A stretch of 64,000 nucleotides of DNA from Dyadobacter sp. CY345 (GCF_021502725.1 NZ_JAKFFS010000005.1:598641-662640); one strand, 5' to 3'. Positions 1-9,896 are shown, counted from the first letter of the stretch. Translations and numbers: made by a program. Notes: generated by a model not told the origin, from the sequence alone.

Positions 1-889
1 CGCCGATTGCATAAATTGCATCAACTCCCTGAACCTTGTTATGTTCGTCGACGATCATCCGTCTTCCGCGCCCGTAACTTTCAGTGGGTATCCCTTCAAA
101 AACTTTGGCCGTTACCCCTGCTGCCCATATCAGATTTTTAGTATCAATTTCCTGTCCGTTGTCAAAAATCACCTTGTCGTTCACGTAATCTTTAACGTGG
201 CAGTTGAGCATTATTTTCACACCTAGCCTGCGAAGATCATCGTATGTATTTTTCTGTGATTTCTCACTCATCGGTGAAAGCAGCGCATGGCCGCCGTCCA
301 CCAGATATATCTCACTTCCCTTACCTGCAAGTTCGGGATATTCTTTTCTCAAAATTCCATTTCGCATTTCGGCAAACATACCCGAAACCTCCACGCCCGT
401 TGGTCCACCGCCAGCGATAACGATCGTCAACAATCTTTTTGTTTCTTCCGGGTCCGTACAGATTGCCGCCTGTTCCATTTGCTGCAAAAGTTTGTTACGC
501 ATTTCAATAGCGTCGTCGAGCGTTTTCATAGGAATGGCGTTGGCCTTCACATTTTCCATCCCGAAATAATTCGTCTCTGCGCCCGTTGCAAAAACCAGAT
601 AATCATAATCCAGTTCACCATTGTTCAGCACGATTTTCTTTTCAGCAGGAATTACTTTCAGCAACTCGCCCAAGCGAAAATGAAGGTTATCTTTCCCTGA
701 AAATAGTTTGCGAAAAGGATAACTTATACTTGATGGTTCCAGAAAAGCCGTGGCTACCTGATAAATTAAAGGCGGAAAAAAATTATAATTATTTTTATCT
801 ACAAGCGTGACTTCGAACTGGTCTTTATTAGCAAGATCGAGCGCAAGATTGATGCCTGCAAACCCGCCTCCTATGATTACAACTTTCAT
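1..889 (-). CDS. ndh: Type II NADH dehydrogenase (NDH-2), 3' end outside window
   Basis: Single-subunit, non-proton-pumping NADH:quinone oxidoreductase, a peripheral inner-membrane flavoprotein that feeds electrons from NADH into the quinone pool. The frame stays open from the ATG at 889 to the window edge, giving about 296 residues of a family of usually 400-450, so the C-terminal quinone and membrane-anchoring part is missing here. The N-terminus reads MKVVIIGGGFAGINLALDL, a Rossmann FAD motif (GxGxxG). A second dinucleotide motif (VIAGGGPTGVEVSG) lies near residue 165 and would bind NADH. The last visible residues, DAIYAIG, match the start of the conserved FAD-binding YAIGD motif near the family's C-terminal third. 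A TAnnTTTG-like box (CAAAATTA on the plus strand, 893-900) lies only a few bases upstream, but no matching -33 element is seen, so the promoter is undecided. Confidence 0.9.
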   Translation of the reverse strand, partial: MKVVIIGGGFAGINLALDLANKDQFEVTLVDKNNYNFFPPLIYQVATAFLEPSSISYPFRKLFSGKDNLHFRLGELLKVIPAEKKIVLNNGELDYDYLVFATGAETNYFGMENVKANAIPMKTLDDAIEMRNKLLQQMEQAAICTDPEETKRLLTIVIAGGGPTGVEVSGMFAEMRNGILRKEYPELAGKGSEIYLVDGGHALLSPMSEKSQKNTYDDLRRLGVKIMLNCHVKDYVNDKVIFDNGQEIDTKNLIWAAGVTAKVFEGIPTESYGRGRRMIVDEHNKVQGVDAIYAIG

Positions 890-1088
890 TATCAAAATTA
901 TTTTAAATAAATAATAATCCGATCTTCCATTTTCCTGATCCTGGTCATCCAACTATCTGGGCAATGGAAATTTCATACGGATGATATGCCAAAATACTAT
1001 TTTATCGCCCGGATGGCAGATAAGTTTCAGCTATACACGAAGATAATGAAACAATGCCGGATTAAAGAAAGTTTAAAATATCTTAATC

Positions 1089-1149
1089 ACGGTATATTAC
1101 AAAAGCTCACCATTTCACAATTTGTGAAAAAATGAGCTTTTTATACCGT
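1089..1149 (-). terminator. Hairpin terminator downstream of the GNAT gene
   Basis: Nested inverted repeats: ACGGTATA (1089-1096) pairs with TATACCGT (1142-1149), AAAAGCTCA (1101-1109) with TGAGCTTTT (1133-1141), and TTCACAA (1114-1120) with TTGTGAA (1122-1128). Read on the minus strand, the central stem is followed by a short T run. It lies 35 bp past the stop of the GNAT gene and before the NDH-2 gene, so it probably ends the GNAT transcript. The rest of 890-1183 shows no gene. Confidence 0.65.
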
Positions 1150-1183
1150 CTAGGCAGTTTGTTTATAGTTTAAGTACGTTGAC

Positions 1184-2131
1184 TTAATTGTCTGAAAATT
1201 GTTTTTGTATAACCGGTGTATATAACATGGCCGTACAAAAACAGTTCTTACATCCTTTGCTTTGAAGTGCGTTGTAGTTAACACAACTTTTGCAGCCTTC
1301 CCAGAATTTTTTCTCAGTCGTGATCTCACTGTATGTTACCGTTTCAAAACCTAGTTTTGAATTCATTTTCATAACGGCCAAACCGGTCGTGATACTGAAA
1401 ATTTTGGCATTCGGAAACCGCTGCCGGGAAAGGTCAAATATTTTCTCCTTAATTGCCTTCGCGACACCGCATTTCCGGTATGCCGGAGATACGATAAGTC
1501 CGGAATTGGATACAAACTCGCGATTTTGCCAGACTTCTATATACGAAAATCCGACCCATTCATTTTCAGTTGTCAATGCAATAACGGCCTTACCCTCCTT
1601 CATCTTTTTTATGATTGAAGAAGGCGTTCGTTTCGAAATACCACAACCACGCATGATTGCAGAAGACTCCATTTCATCCGTGATCTGTTTTGCGTATTTC
1701 GCATCATCACATGTTGCCATACGTACGGTGATATTTTGTATATTACTATAATCCAACACGTTACCTTCCCGTAAAGCAAGAGAATTATCCAGTTCTTTCA
1801 AATAGATGGAATAAAAATCGTCTGGAATAAAAAATTTCAATCGTTTTTTCTCGACTTCATCTTTTTGCAAAAATGTCGAAAATGAAGAAATAAAACTCTT
1901 TTCAATAGCACTTCTGATAATCAGATCACCTTGGTTATAGAGTCTTTTAGCCAGGTCAAAACATTTTCTGGATAAGTTAAGATTGTAATCTAAAACAGCT
2001 TCTTTAGAGAAATCCAGCAAACGCTGAACGGAATTATATATATCTGAGGACAAAGAATTTCTTTTATACAAACGGTCTAATTCCGGAAATTCTGATTCAA
2101 TCAATTTCGTGCCTTCTAACTGCGATATCAT
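1184..2131 (-). CDS. GNAT-family N-acetyltransferase with extra N-terminal domain
   Basis: Predicted acetyl-CoA-dependent N-acetyltransferase of 315 residues. The GNAT fold covers about residues 135-300: strand and helix TVRMATCDDAKYAKQI, then the acetyl-CoA loop region GLIVSPAYRKCGVAKAIKEK (R/Q-x-x-G/A type), then the C-terminal KMNSKLGFE motif typical of the family. The tail holds clustered cysteines (WEGCKSC, KGCKNCFC), which could bind a metal. Residues 1-110 are not part of the GNAT fold and resemble the whole of the small protein at 20777-21055 (shared pattern of IY, SR-KCF-A, LF/LY-NG/QG, RAI). Related Bacteroidota proteins often sit beside arginine-biosynthesis genes, but no arg gene is visible here, so the substrate is open. 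It is a single transcription unit between two terminators. Confidence 0.8.
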   Translation of the reverse strand: MISQLEGTKLIESEFPELDRLYKRNSLSSDIYNSVQRLLDFSKEAVLDYNLNLSRKCFDLAKRLYNQGDLIIRSAIEKSFISSFSTFLQKDEVEKKRLKFFIPDDFYSIYLKELDNSLALREGNVLDYSNIQNITVRMATCDDAKYAKQITDEMESSAIMRGCGISKRTPSSIIKKMKEGKAVIALTTENEWVGFSYIEVWQNREFVSNSGLIVSPAYRKCGVAKAIKEKIFDLSRQRFPNAKIFSITTGLAVMKMNSKLGFETVTYSEITTEKKFWEGCKSCVNYNALQSKGCKNCFCTAMLYTPVIQKQFSDN

Positions 2132-2241
2132 GGTTTAATGTGTTATTATATTTTCACTATTATCCCTTATTTCAAATGCAGTGCCATTCAACAAGGCTCA
2201 ACCATAACTACTAAATATCAATCGGTTATGATTTATAAATA

Positions 2242-2295
2242 AAAAATCTCCGTTTCATTTTGATATGTTTTTATCAAAATGAAACGGAGATTTTT
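2242..2295 (-). terminator. Strong 24-bp hairpin terminator of the ABC permease array
   Basis: A perfect 24-base inverted repeat (2242-2265 against 2272-2295) with a 6-base loop, flanked by A and T runs so that either strand gives a stem plus U-tract. It lies 48 bp past the stop of the last permease gene (2344) and ends that three-gene minus-strand unit. It also insulates the GNAT gene from read-through. Confidence 0.85.
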
Positions 2296-2343
2296 AGACT
2301 GGCAATGAAGCCTATGCTGATTTTAATATTTTGACAATTTCAA

Positions 2344-4710
2344 CTACTCACTTCGTAAACTTTTGACAGGATTCATCAGCGCTGCTTTAATGCTTTGGAA
2401 AGAAACGGTTAGCAACGCCACGGCCAAAGCTAAAAAACCGGAGACTGCGAAAATCCACCACTGAATTTCAACACGGTATGCAAAATCCTGTAACCATTTG
2501 CTCATGGCATACCAGGCAATTGGGACGGCAATTACAACGCCGATCAAAACCAGTTTGATAAAATCTTTTGCAAGAAGTTCAACAATCCCGACAACGCTTG
2601 AACCTAAAACTTTTCTTACGCCAATTTCCCGGGTTCGGGTCTGCGCCGTGTAAGCGGCAAGTCCGAACAAGCCCAGACAAGAAATGAAAATGGCAATACC
2701 AGCAAAGATGTTGAAGAGCAGACCCGTTTGTTGTTCCGTTTTATACAGATCATTGAAAGAATCATCCAGAAAGGCGAATTGGAAAGTGAAGTCGGCGTTA
2801 TATTGTTTCCATAAACGCCCGGCGGAAGCGATTACTTTGTCCGCATCCTTACCCGTCGTTTTTATAAAAATCCGGTTCATTTGATTTGGTTGATAGAAGA
2901 AAATGGTAGGCTCAATGATTTGCTTCATCGACCCATAATGGAAATCTTTTACCACGCCAATAATGGTTCCCGTTCTGTTCCAAAGCTTAAATTTCTTACC
3001 AATCGGGTCTTTAATTCTCGCTGCTTTTACGGCCGTTTCATTTAAAATAAAATGACTCGAATCCGATACAGAACCTGTGAAGCCGGCTCCGTTTAATAAC
3101 TGCATTTTAAAGAAAGAGACAAAATCCTTATCAATCGCTAACGTCCGCAGCATCATCGTTTCGCCGGCCTCTTTTCCATCCCAGGAGTTATTCCCCGTCA
3201 TCCCGCCCAGATTAATGATATTGGAATTTGCACGTGTAATTGCCGTGACGCCTGATTGGTTTAACAATTCTGCTTTGACTGCTTCGTAATGTTTTCCCAT
3301 ATCCTGCATGTAAAAAGACAGCACATGTGTTTTTTCGTAACCGAGTTCCTTAGAACGGATATAATTGAGCTGACTACCGATGATAAATGTGCCCGCGACC
3401 AATATCACCGAAACCGCAAACTGAACAACGACCAAAGTTTTACGAAAAATCGCCTCGTTAATTTTGCCCGAAACTTTCCCTTTCAGCGCTCTTAACGGCT
3501 CAAAAGAAGACAACAATAATGCCGGATAAATACTGGAAGCAACCAGTGTCCCGAAAATTGTAACACCAACGACTTTCCAGATCGCGTAATCAGTGAAATC
3601 AATAATCAGCGATTTGCCTGAAATTTGGTTAAAAACAGGCAGTATCGCATACATTATAACAAGCGCAAAAGCCGTTGCCAGCGAAAAAAGTAATATGGTT
3701 TCGACAAGAAATTGTAAGAACAACTGTGATTTTGCAGCGCCAACAATCTTCCGCATACTCACCTCTTTCGAACGCAGAATTGCTCTTGCTGTTGAAAGAT
3801 TAACGTAATTGATACAAGCGATTATTAATATTAAAAGCGCAATAATTATAAACATCCTTACTGTTTCAATTCCTCCGTCAGTTCCATCAGAATGGTACAA
3901 ATGTGTGTCTTTCAAAGGCTGCAAAAGATAGGTCAGATCAGTATCGTCCGGTTTATTGCGCAAATGAATATTCCTTAATTTCACCGCAAGATCCGCAGAT
4001 GATTTTCCGGGCTGTAACTGTAAATAGGTCTCATAATTGAACTGGATAAAGTCATTATCCGAATTTTTGCCATCATGTCTTTCCGCATACATCCGGTCAA
4101 AAAACAGCGCAATCGGGAAGAACATATCCCCTTTCAAAGTTGAATTTTTCGGTATGTCTTTTATAATTCCGGCAACCGTAAAATTGGCATTATTGTTGGC
4201 AAGAATAACTTTTCCAATCGGATCTTCTTTGCCAAAATAGCGTTTGGCGGTCGTCTCAGTTAATATAACAGAATGATTATCGGGAAATGGTTTAGACCGA
4301 CTTCCCTGTACCAAGTTGAAATCAAAAACTGAAAATAGTGCTGGATCCGTAAAAATGGTGATTTCCTCGTTGAAAACTTTCCCTTTGTATTTGAATAAAG
4401 TAAACACACGATTATAGTTCAACCTGACAGCGTTTTTCACTTCCGGAACTTCCCTTTTGGCAATTTCAGCAATTGGAGCAACGGTCTCCGTCCATATCTG
4501 CTGAGTGGATCCTGTTCCTACCTTGTTTTCAAGTTTGTAAATGACTCCGGCTTTTTCATGAAAACGGTCGTAGCTAAGCTCATCCTGGACCCATAACAAA
4601 ATCAATATTCCCACACTCAAACCAACCGTTAGACCGGTGCAATTGATAAGAGAGTAGAATCTGTTTTTTAATAAATTTCGCCAGGCAACTTTGAAATAAT
4701 TTGTGATCAT
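2344..4710 (-). CDS. ABC transporter permease, FtsX/MacB type (third of tandem array)
   Basis: Integral inner-membrane permease of 788 residues with duplicated architecture. An N-terminal transmembrane helix (about 21-41) is followed by a MacB-type periplasmic domain. An FtsX segment with several helices lies around 285-410 (begins MFIIIALLILIIACINYVNL), then a second periplasmic domain and a second FtsX segment at about 675-785. The conserved RxxEIGVRKVLGSSV cytoplasmic loop, where the ATPase docks in MacB/LolCDE-type systems, is present. The protein ends in PVKSLRSE, a tail shared by its neighbours. The family moves lipoproteins, peptides or other envelope substrates by mechanotransmission rather than classical import; no substrate can be inferred. 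No ATP-binding subunit is nearby. It is 69 bp downstream of the second permease, in the same direction. Confidence 0.88.
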   Translation of the reverse strand: MITNYFKVAWRNLLKNRFYSLINCTGLTVGLSVGILILLWVQDELSYDRFHEKAGVIYKLENKVGTGSTQQIWTETVAPIAEIAKREVPEVKNAVRLNYNRVFTLFKYKGKVFNEEITIFTDPALFSVFDFNLVQGSRSKPFPDNHSVILTETTAKRYFGKEDPIGKVILANNNANFTVAGIIKDIPKNSTLKGDMFFPIALFFDRMYAERHDGKNSDNDFIQFNYETYLQLQPGKSSADLAVKLRNIHLRNKPDDTDLTYLLQPLKDTHLYHSDGTDGGIETVRMFIIIALLILIIACINYVNLSTARAILRSKEVSMRKIVGAAKSQLFLQFLVETILLFSLATAFALVIMYAILPVFNQISGKSLIIDFTDYAIWKVVGVTIFGTLVASSIYPALLLSSFEPLRALKGKVSGKINEAIFRKTLVVVQFAVSVILVAGTFIIGSQLNYIRSKELGYEKTHVLSFYMQDMGKHYEAVKAELLNQSGVTAITRANSNIINLGGMTGNNSWDGKEAGETMMLRTLAIDKDFVSFFKMQLLNGAGFTGSVSDSSHFILNETAVKAARIKDPIGKKFKLWNRTGTIIGVVKDFHYGSMKQIIEPTIFFYQPNQMNRIFIKTTGKDADKVIASAGRLWKQYNADFTFQFAFLDDSFNDLYKTEQQTGLLFNIFAGIAIFISCLGLFGLAAYTAQTRTREIGVRKVLGSSVVGIVELLAKDFIKLVLIGVVIAVPIAWYAMSKWLQDFAYRVEIQWWIFAVSGFLALAVALLTVSFQSIKAALMNPVKSLRSE

Positions 4711-4779
4711 AGCTATATTTCTTAGTAGTATAAATGTTAATCCACTTTTGGTTTTTAGTCTGTTCTTCCAACTATTATC

Positions 4780-7245
4780 TTACTCACTTCTCAAACTTTT
4801 AACAGGATTCGTAAATGCTGTTTTCAGGCTTTGTATACAAATTGTGATAATTGTTAAAGCCAATAGCAAAACTGGCGGGATAATGAAAACGGAAAGGCCA
4901 GGCGTGATATGAAAGGCATAGTTTTCCAGCCAGGCATTGGACAAATAGTAGATGACGGGGATCGAGATGAGGGATGCAACGCAAACCATTTTCACGAAAT
5001 CTTTTGAAATCAAGACAAGCAAACCAACCACAGAAGCTCCAAGCACTTTACGAACTCCTATTTCCTTTGTTCTGAGTTTAATAACAAAACTGGAAAGACC
5101 CAGCAAACCAAGGCTGGCAACAATAATGGCGAGAATTGAGAAAAGACCAAAAACATTACCAAGACGACCGTCTGCCTGATACTGCCGATTGAAATATTCG
5201 TCCAGAAAGAAGTAATCAAAAGGGCTTCCGGGAAATGTTTTTTGGTAAAGCTTTTCAACTTCGGCAAGACTTTTTGATGTATTATTTGCTTTTAGATTTA
5301 CTGAAAGGTATTTCCAATTGCTAAAATCTGGATAATAGCATAAAATCGGATCGATTTTCTCCTTTAAAGAGCGTTGGTGGAAATTCTTCATAACACCGGC
5401 AACTTTTAACTGCACATCGTCTCCTGCCATGTAGAAAATAATCTGACCGACAGCTTCCTCGGGTGATTTAAAACCAAGCGTATTGACCATTTCTTCATTA
5501 ATTAGAACTTTCGTGATGCTCGCACTATCCATCTTGGATTTATCAGTGCTCAAAAAGTTTTGTCCTGCAACCAATTTAATCTGATAGGTCGGAATAAAAT
5601 TTTCATCAATCTCTAGAAGGTATGTTGCGTGACTATTTTGTTTATCCTGATTCGCTCGCCTGAAATTATTTTGTAAATGAATCTTGTGCCCAGGAATGTC
5701 GGACGTCGCAGTTGCGTCGTTCACCGAGGTCAGTTTCTGAATTTCGCTTTTGAAAATCTGGTACTCATTGTCAATGACGTCGCCCTTGACAACAGGTGCT
5801 TTTACAATAACAACCTGATCTTTCTGATAGCCGAGATTACCGTTTCTCATGAAATTAAATTGCTGAAAAACAACAACCGTTGAAGCAATAAGAGTTATGG
5901 AAAGGATGAATTGAAAGGAAACCAATATCTGCCTGATTGATATACGCCCACCCGAATACGTTTTTAATCCTTTCAGCACACGAACCGGAATAGACGACGA
6001 CATCACGAAGGCTGGATAAGCGCCAACAAATAAGGCACCGACCAGGAAAATCAACAAAACAGAAAGCCAGAAAAAAGGCTCATTACCCAAGCCATTTGAA
6101 AAGAAACCTGTGGTAATATCTTTACCAATAAAATCATTAAAATAGGGTGTGCAGGAAACTATAATAACATACGCAGCTGCGAGCGCCAATAAATTGACAA
6201 TAAAAGATTCAAAGAGAAACTGTGTAATCAGCTGCGATTTCCCTGCGCCGACTACTTTTCTCATACCAACTTCCTTTGCCCGTTCCATCGATTTTGCGGT
6301 CGATAAATTGATATAGTTGATCCAGGCAATGAATAAAATAAAAACGCCGATGACGCCTAAAAAGTAAATTTCAATTTCGCTGCCGTTCACCTCAGCTTCT
6401 CTGGAATAATTGGAATTCAGGTGAATGTCAGAGATTGGCTGTAAATGAAATGACGACCGGAAATTCAATTCCTTCATCAGTTTGCCCAAATATTTATCGG
6501 TAAAAGCCGGAAATTTTGCTTCGAGTTTTTTAACATCTGTGCCAGGAGCAAGGACGACATATGTGTAAAATTCCGGCCATCCCCAGTCATCGTATCCATA
6601 ATTGTGCTTGATGGAGGACATAGAAACTAACATGTCAAACTTGATATGAGAATTATCAGGAACATCTTCAAAAACTCCTGTCACCTTCATGGACATACTT
6701 CCATTCATATCGAGTATTTTGCCCAGGGGATCTGTGTCTCCAAAATATTTCTTGGCTGTGCTGGCAGAAAGTACGATACTATGAGGCTCGGTAAGGCAAC
6801 TTTTTCGGTCACCTGAAAGCAATGGATAGGAGAAAATGTTGATAAAAGACGCGTCGACAAGGAACATATTGGCTTCACTATGAATCTTTTCCCTGCCCTT
6901 CGCATCTTTGTAAGAAAGCGTGTAGGAATTCATGAACAAGGCATTGGAAACCACCCGGACAAAATCCAAGACTTCCGGAAAGTCTGCCTTCATCGCCGGT
7001 CCAGCCGCCGGATGATTTGCAGCTGTCGCCGGCGTATTTGCTAAACTGCCAGCGTATGAAATAGGGACGCGATAGATGTTTGCAGCGTTGGTATTAAACC
7101 TGTCATAGGTTGACTCAAAATATACATACTGAAAAATAAAAAAACAGGCTGCGATTCCAATCGCAAGCCCGAAGATGTTAATCGCAGAAAATCCCTTGTT
7201 TCTCCAAAGGCTGCGCCCGGCAATTTTTAGATAGTTTCTTAGCAT
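4780..7245 (-). CDS. ABC transporter permease, FtsX/MacB type (second of tandem array)
   Basis: An 821-residue paralogue of its neighbours. It starts MLRNYLKIAGRSLWRNKG with the first membrane helix near 20-40. The first FtsX block begins around residue 295 (FLGVIGVFILFIAWINYINL) with a KEVGMRKVVGAGKSQL loop, and the second near 700 with RTKEIGVRKVLGASV. The end is PVKSLRSE. The two halves are homologous, as expected for the four-helix-pair MacB-like permeases common in Bacteroidota. It sits 17 bp downstream of the first permease and is probably co-transcribed and translationally close-coupled with it. A functional transporter needs an ATPase encoded elsewhere. The divergence among the three copies suggests different substrates or sensing roles rather than a recent duplication. 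Confidence 0.88.
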   Translation of the reverse strand: MLRNYLKIAGRSLWRNKGFSAINIFGLAIGIAACFFIFQYVYFESTYDRFNTNAANIYRVPISYAGSLANTPATAANHPAAGPAMKADFPEVLDFVRVVSNALFMNSYTLSYKDAKGREKIHSEANMFLVDASFINIFSYPLLSGDRKSCLTEPHSIVLSASTAKKYFGDTDPLGKILDMNGSMSMKVTGVFEDVPDNSHIKFDMLVSMSSIKHNYGYDDWGWPEFYTYVVLAPGTDVKKLEAKFPAFTDKYLGKLMKELNFRSSFHLQPISDIHLNSNYSREAEVNGSEIEIYFLGVIGVFILFIAWINYINLSTAKSMERAKEVGMRKVVGAGKSQLITQFLFESFIVNLLALAAAYVIIVSCTPYFNDFIGKDITTGFFSNGLGNEPFFWLSVLLIFLVGALFVGAYPAFVMSSSIPVRVLKGLKTYSGGRISIRQILVSFQFILSITLIASTVVVFQQFNFMRNGNLGYQKDQVVIVKAPVVKGDVIDNEYQIFKSEIQKLTSVNDATATSDIPGHKIHLQNNFRRANQDKQNSHATYLLEIDENFIPTYQIKLVAGQNFLSTDKSKMDSASITKVLINEEMVNTLGFKSPEEAVGQIIFYMAGDDVQLKVAGVMKNFHQRSLKEKIDPILCYYPDFSNWKYLSVNLKANNTSKSLAEVEKLYQKTFPGSPFDYFFLDEYFNRQYQADGRLGNVFGLFSILAIIVASLGLLGLSSFVIKLRTKEIGVRKVLGASVVGLLVLISKDFVKMVCVASLISIPVIYYLSNAWLENYAFHITPGLSVFIIPPVLLLALTIITICIQSLKTAFTNPVKSLRSE

Positions 7246-7262
7246 AGCATTTTTTTTAAATC

Positions 7263-9647
7263 CTATTCACTTTTTAAACTCTTCACCGGATCTAACAATG
7301 CTGCCCTTATTGCCTGATAACTCACCGTCATCAGCGTTATGACCAAAGCACCAAAACTTGCCAGTACAAAAATCCACCAGGAAACCTCCGTCCGATACTC
7401 ATATTTTTGTAGCCAGCTGTTGAGGAAATAATAAGCAACCGGTGCTGAAATGATACAGGAAATAACAACCAGGACAACAAAATCTTTCGAAAGCATTTGC
7501 CAGAGATTAGCGACAGAAGCGCCTAGTACTTTTCGAACACCGATTTCTTTGGTACGCTGTTCGGCGGTGAAAGATGCGAGTCCAAATATTCCCAGGCAGC
7601 TGATTAATATTGCCAAAACAGAGAAAAATGAAGTGAGCTTTCCGACACGCTCTTCGTTAAAAAATTTGTTTGCATAGTCATCGTCCACAAACCGGTATTC
7701 AAAAGGCGAGGCTGCATCGTATTTTTTGAAGACAGTTTCAATTTTAGCAAGCGCTTCTGCCGGCCTTTCTGACGGATTTAATTTAATATTTGCTATACTT
7801 CCTCCCCGGGTTGACAAACTATAAAATAATGGTTTAACTTCCGCATAAGGGGATTGAACGATCATATCTTTTACAACACCAATTATCCGGACCGGCGAGC
7901 CATCCCAGGTCATCAATTCCCCGACAGGATTTTTTAATCCCATAAATTTGACAGCCGCTTCATTGACAACCAGCGCGGATGAGTCTGAGGCGAAATCTTT
8001 TGAAAAATCCCGACCGTCTTTAAATTGCCAGCCTACCGTTTTTCCATAATCATGAGAAACATCATTGAAATGAAAGTCAACAGATAATGCCGGATCTTTG
8101 CCTTTCCAGGATAACCCGCTTGTTGAAGACCAAATTTCGGTAGCAGGACTTCCTGATTCTGCGATCTCGGAAACGGCGCCAGACTTTTTCAGTTCGTCAC
8201 GTACAGCTTCAAAATGGTTATGGATGTCAAATGTTAATAAATTGATGGTCAGTAATCCATTGCGATCGTACCCTACCGGCCGACTTTTAGCAAACTGTAT
8301 CTGTCGAAAAACGACCGTAGTACCAATAATCAGAATAATTGAAACCGTAAACTGCACAATGACAAGTGCTTTCCGAGGAATTGCAGCAAATTTGCCTGCA
8401 CGGAAAGTACCTTTTAAAACTTTTACTGGTTGAAAAGAGGAAAGATATAATGCCGGATAACTACCTGCGATTAGCGCTGTGAGTAGACTAAAACCTAAAC
8501 CCGCGATCCAAAAATAAGGATTACTCCATAATATGATCAGTTTTTTATCTGCGATCTGGTTGAACTGCGGTAAAATAAGGAGGACGAGGATTAGCGCGAG
8601 AATAAAAGAAAGAGCAACCACTATCAGCGATTCACAAAAGAACTGTGCGATCAACTGTTGACGCTTTGACCCGATTGCCTTTCTGACGCCCACTTCCTTT
8701 GCTCGTTTTTCTGAACGTGCAGTGCTCAAATTCATAAAATTTATACATGCAAGAAGCAATACGAAAGTACCAATTACGCCAAATAGCCAAACAAATTCTA
8801 TCTGCCCGCCAACGCGTTGACCGTCTTTAAATTCCGAGTATAAATGCCATTGATTCATCGGATTAAGAAAAACTTCCGGCTTGTATTTCTGCTGCTCTTT
8901 CCGAATATTTTCTACTTTGATATCTTTAATTTTTGCAGATATTTTATCAATATCCGCATGATCATTCAACTGAACAAAAGTGACGTAACTATTTGCCCGC
9001 CAGGGATCTTTTTCAGTCTTCATCCAAGGCGAATTAATTTCATATAAACTCCATGGTGCTAGAAATTGCATATCCTTGAAGGAAGAATTATATGGCAAAT
9101 CCTCAAAAACGCCGGTAATTTTAACGTTCAGTTTATTATCCATTTTTATCACCTTATCAACCGGATCAGCATCTCCGAAAAAAGACTTGGCAGTTGACTC
9201 CGAAAGCATAATCGAATACGGATCATTAAGGCCAGTTAACGATCCTCTCAACATTTTCAGGCTCAGCATATCGGGTGCCTGTGCTTCGATAAAACGCCCG
9301 ATTTTTGCCAGTTTATTATCTCCGGATGCTAAAACATGCCTGCCGCCATATGTTGACATTAGTACGTACTTGAAGTCGCTTCCATAATTCTTGCGAAGTT
9401 CGGCACCTATCGGGAAAGGAAGAGCTGTTTGTGTTGCGACCTTCCCATTATATGTCTGGTGCTGCATAACCTGCGCGATTCTCGCATAATTGTTGTGAGA
9501 ACGGTCGTATGTTACCTCATCAAAAATCCAGAGCCCAATGAGTATTGCAACAGCCATTCCCATGGCCAGCCCCGCGATATTGATAAAGCCGTAGCCTTTG
9601 TTTTTGGCGAGATTTCGGAAGGCGATTTTGAAATAATTCCTGATCAT
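7263..9647 (-). CDS. ABC transporter permease, FtsX/MacB type (first of tandem array)
   Basis: A 794-residue permease with the same layout: start MIRNYFKIAFRNLAKNKG, a helix at about 21-41, a periplasmic domain, an FtsX block from about 285 (LFGVIGTFVLLLACINFMNL, loop KEVGVRKAIGSKRQQL), a second periplasmic domain, and an FtsX block from about 675 (loop RTKEIGVRKVLGASV). The tail is PVKSLKSE. It is first in the transcribed order of the three-gene array. The 250 bp upstream hold the terminator of the preceding gene and no convincing TAnnTTTG promoter. No ATPase, membrane-fusion protein or TolC gene accompanies the array, so its working partner is encoded elsewhere. Confidence 0.88.
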   Translation of the reverse strand: MIRNYFKIAFRNLAKNKGYGFINIAGLAMGMAVAILIGLWIFDEVTYDRSHNNYARIAQVMQHQTYNGKVATQTALPFPIGAELRKNYGSDFKYVLMSTYGGRHVLASGDNKLAKIGRFIEAQAPDMLSLKMLRGSLTGLNDPYSIMLSESTAKSFFGDADPVDKVIKMDNKLNVKITGVFEDLPYNSSFKDMQFLAPWSLYEINSPWMKTEKDPWRANSYVTFVQLNDHADIDKISAKIKDIKVENIRKEQQKYKPEVFLNPMNQWHLYSEFKDGQRVGGQIEFVWLFGVIGTFVLLLACINFMNLSTARSEKRAKEVGVRKAIGSKRQQLIAQFFCESLIVVALSFILALILVLLILPQFNQIADKKLIILWSNPYFWIAGLGFSLLTALIAGSYPALYLSSFQPVKVLKGTFRAGKFAAIPRKALVIVQFTVSIILIIGTTVVFRQIQFAKSRPVGYDRNGLLTINLLTFDIHNHFEAVRDELKKSGAVSEIAESGSPATEIWSSTSGLSWKGKDPALSVDFHFNDVSHDYGKTVGWQFKDGRDFSKDFASDSSALVVNEAAVKFMGLKNPVGELMTWDGSPVRIIGVVKDMIVQSPYAEVKPLFYSLSTRGGSIANIKLNPSERPAEALAKIETVFKKYDAASPFEYRFVDDDYANKFFNEERVGKLTSFFSVLAILISCLGIFGLASFTAEQRTKEIGVRKVLGASVANLWQMLSKDFVVLVVISCIISAPVAYYFLNSWLQKYEYRTEVSWWIFVLASFGALVITLMTVSYQAIRAALLDPVKSLKSE

Positions 9648-9796
9648 AATATGGCTAATAGATGAGAAGCTAAACTTAGAAACATCGCCAGGAAAGATTA
9701 TTTATTTCTTTCCCGACAACTGAATGATTCGCAAATACTTTGCCACTTAATATTTATCTATACAAATAACTGATTATTAAGTAATTAAAATAAATA

Positions 9797-9840
9797 AAAC
9801 CGAACAACATTGTCCGATAATGAACACTGTTGTTCGGTTT
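9797..9840 (-). terminator. Hairpin terminator of the AAA/DUF4143 gene
   Basis: A 13-bp perfect stem, AAACCGAACAACA (9797-9809) with its complement at 9828-9840, and an 18-base loop. On the minus strand it is followed by TTTTATTTATTTT. It lies 57 bp past the stop codon at 9897 and before the permease array. Confidence 0.75.
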
Positions 9841-9896
9841 GGAACGGAGGTTATTCAGATAAATCTATGGAGAATAACAGATAATTGTACTTTCAA

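Noticed and set aside
893..900. TAATTTTG on the minus strand as promoter for the NDH-2 gene
   Set aside because: It lies only 4 bp from the start codon and has no matching -33 element, so it may be chance in AT-rich DNA.
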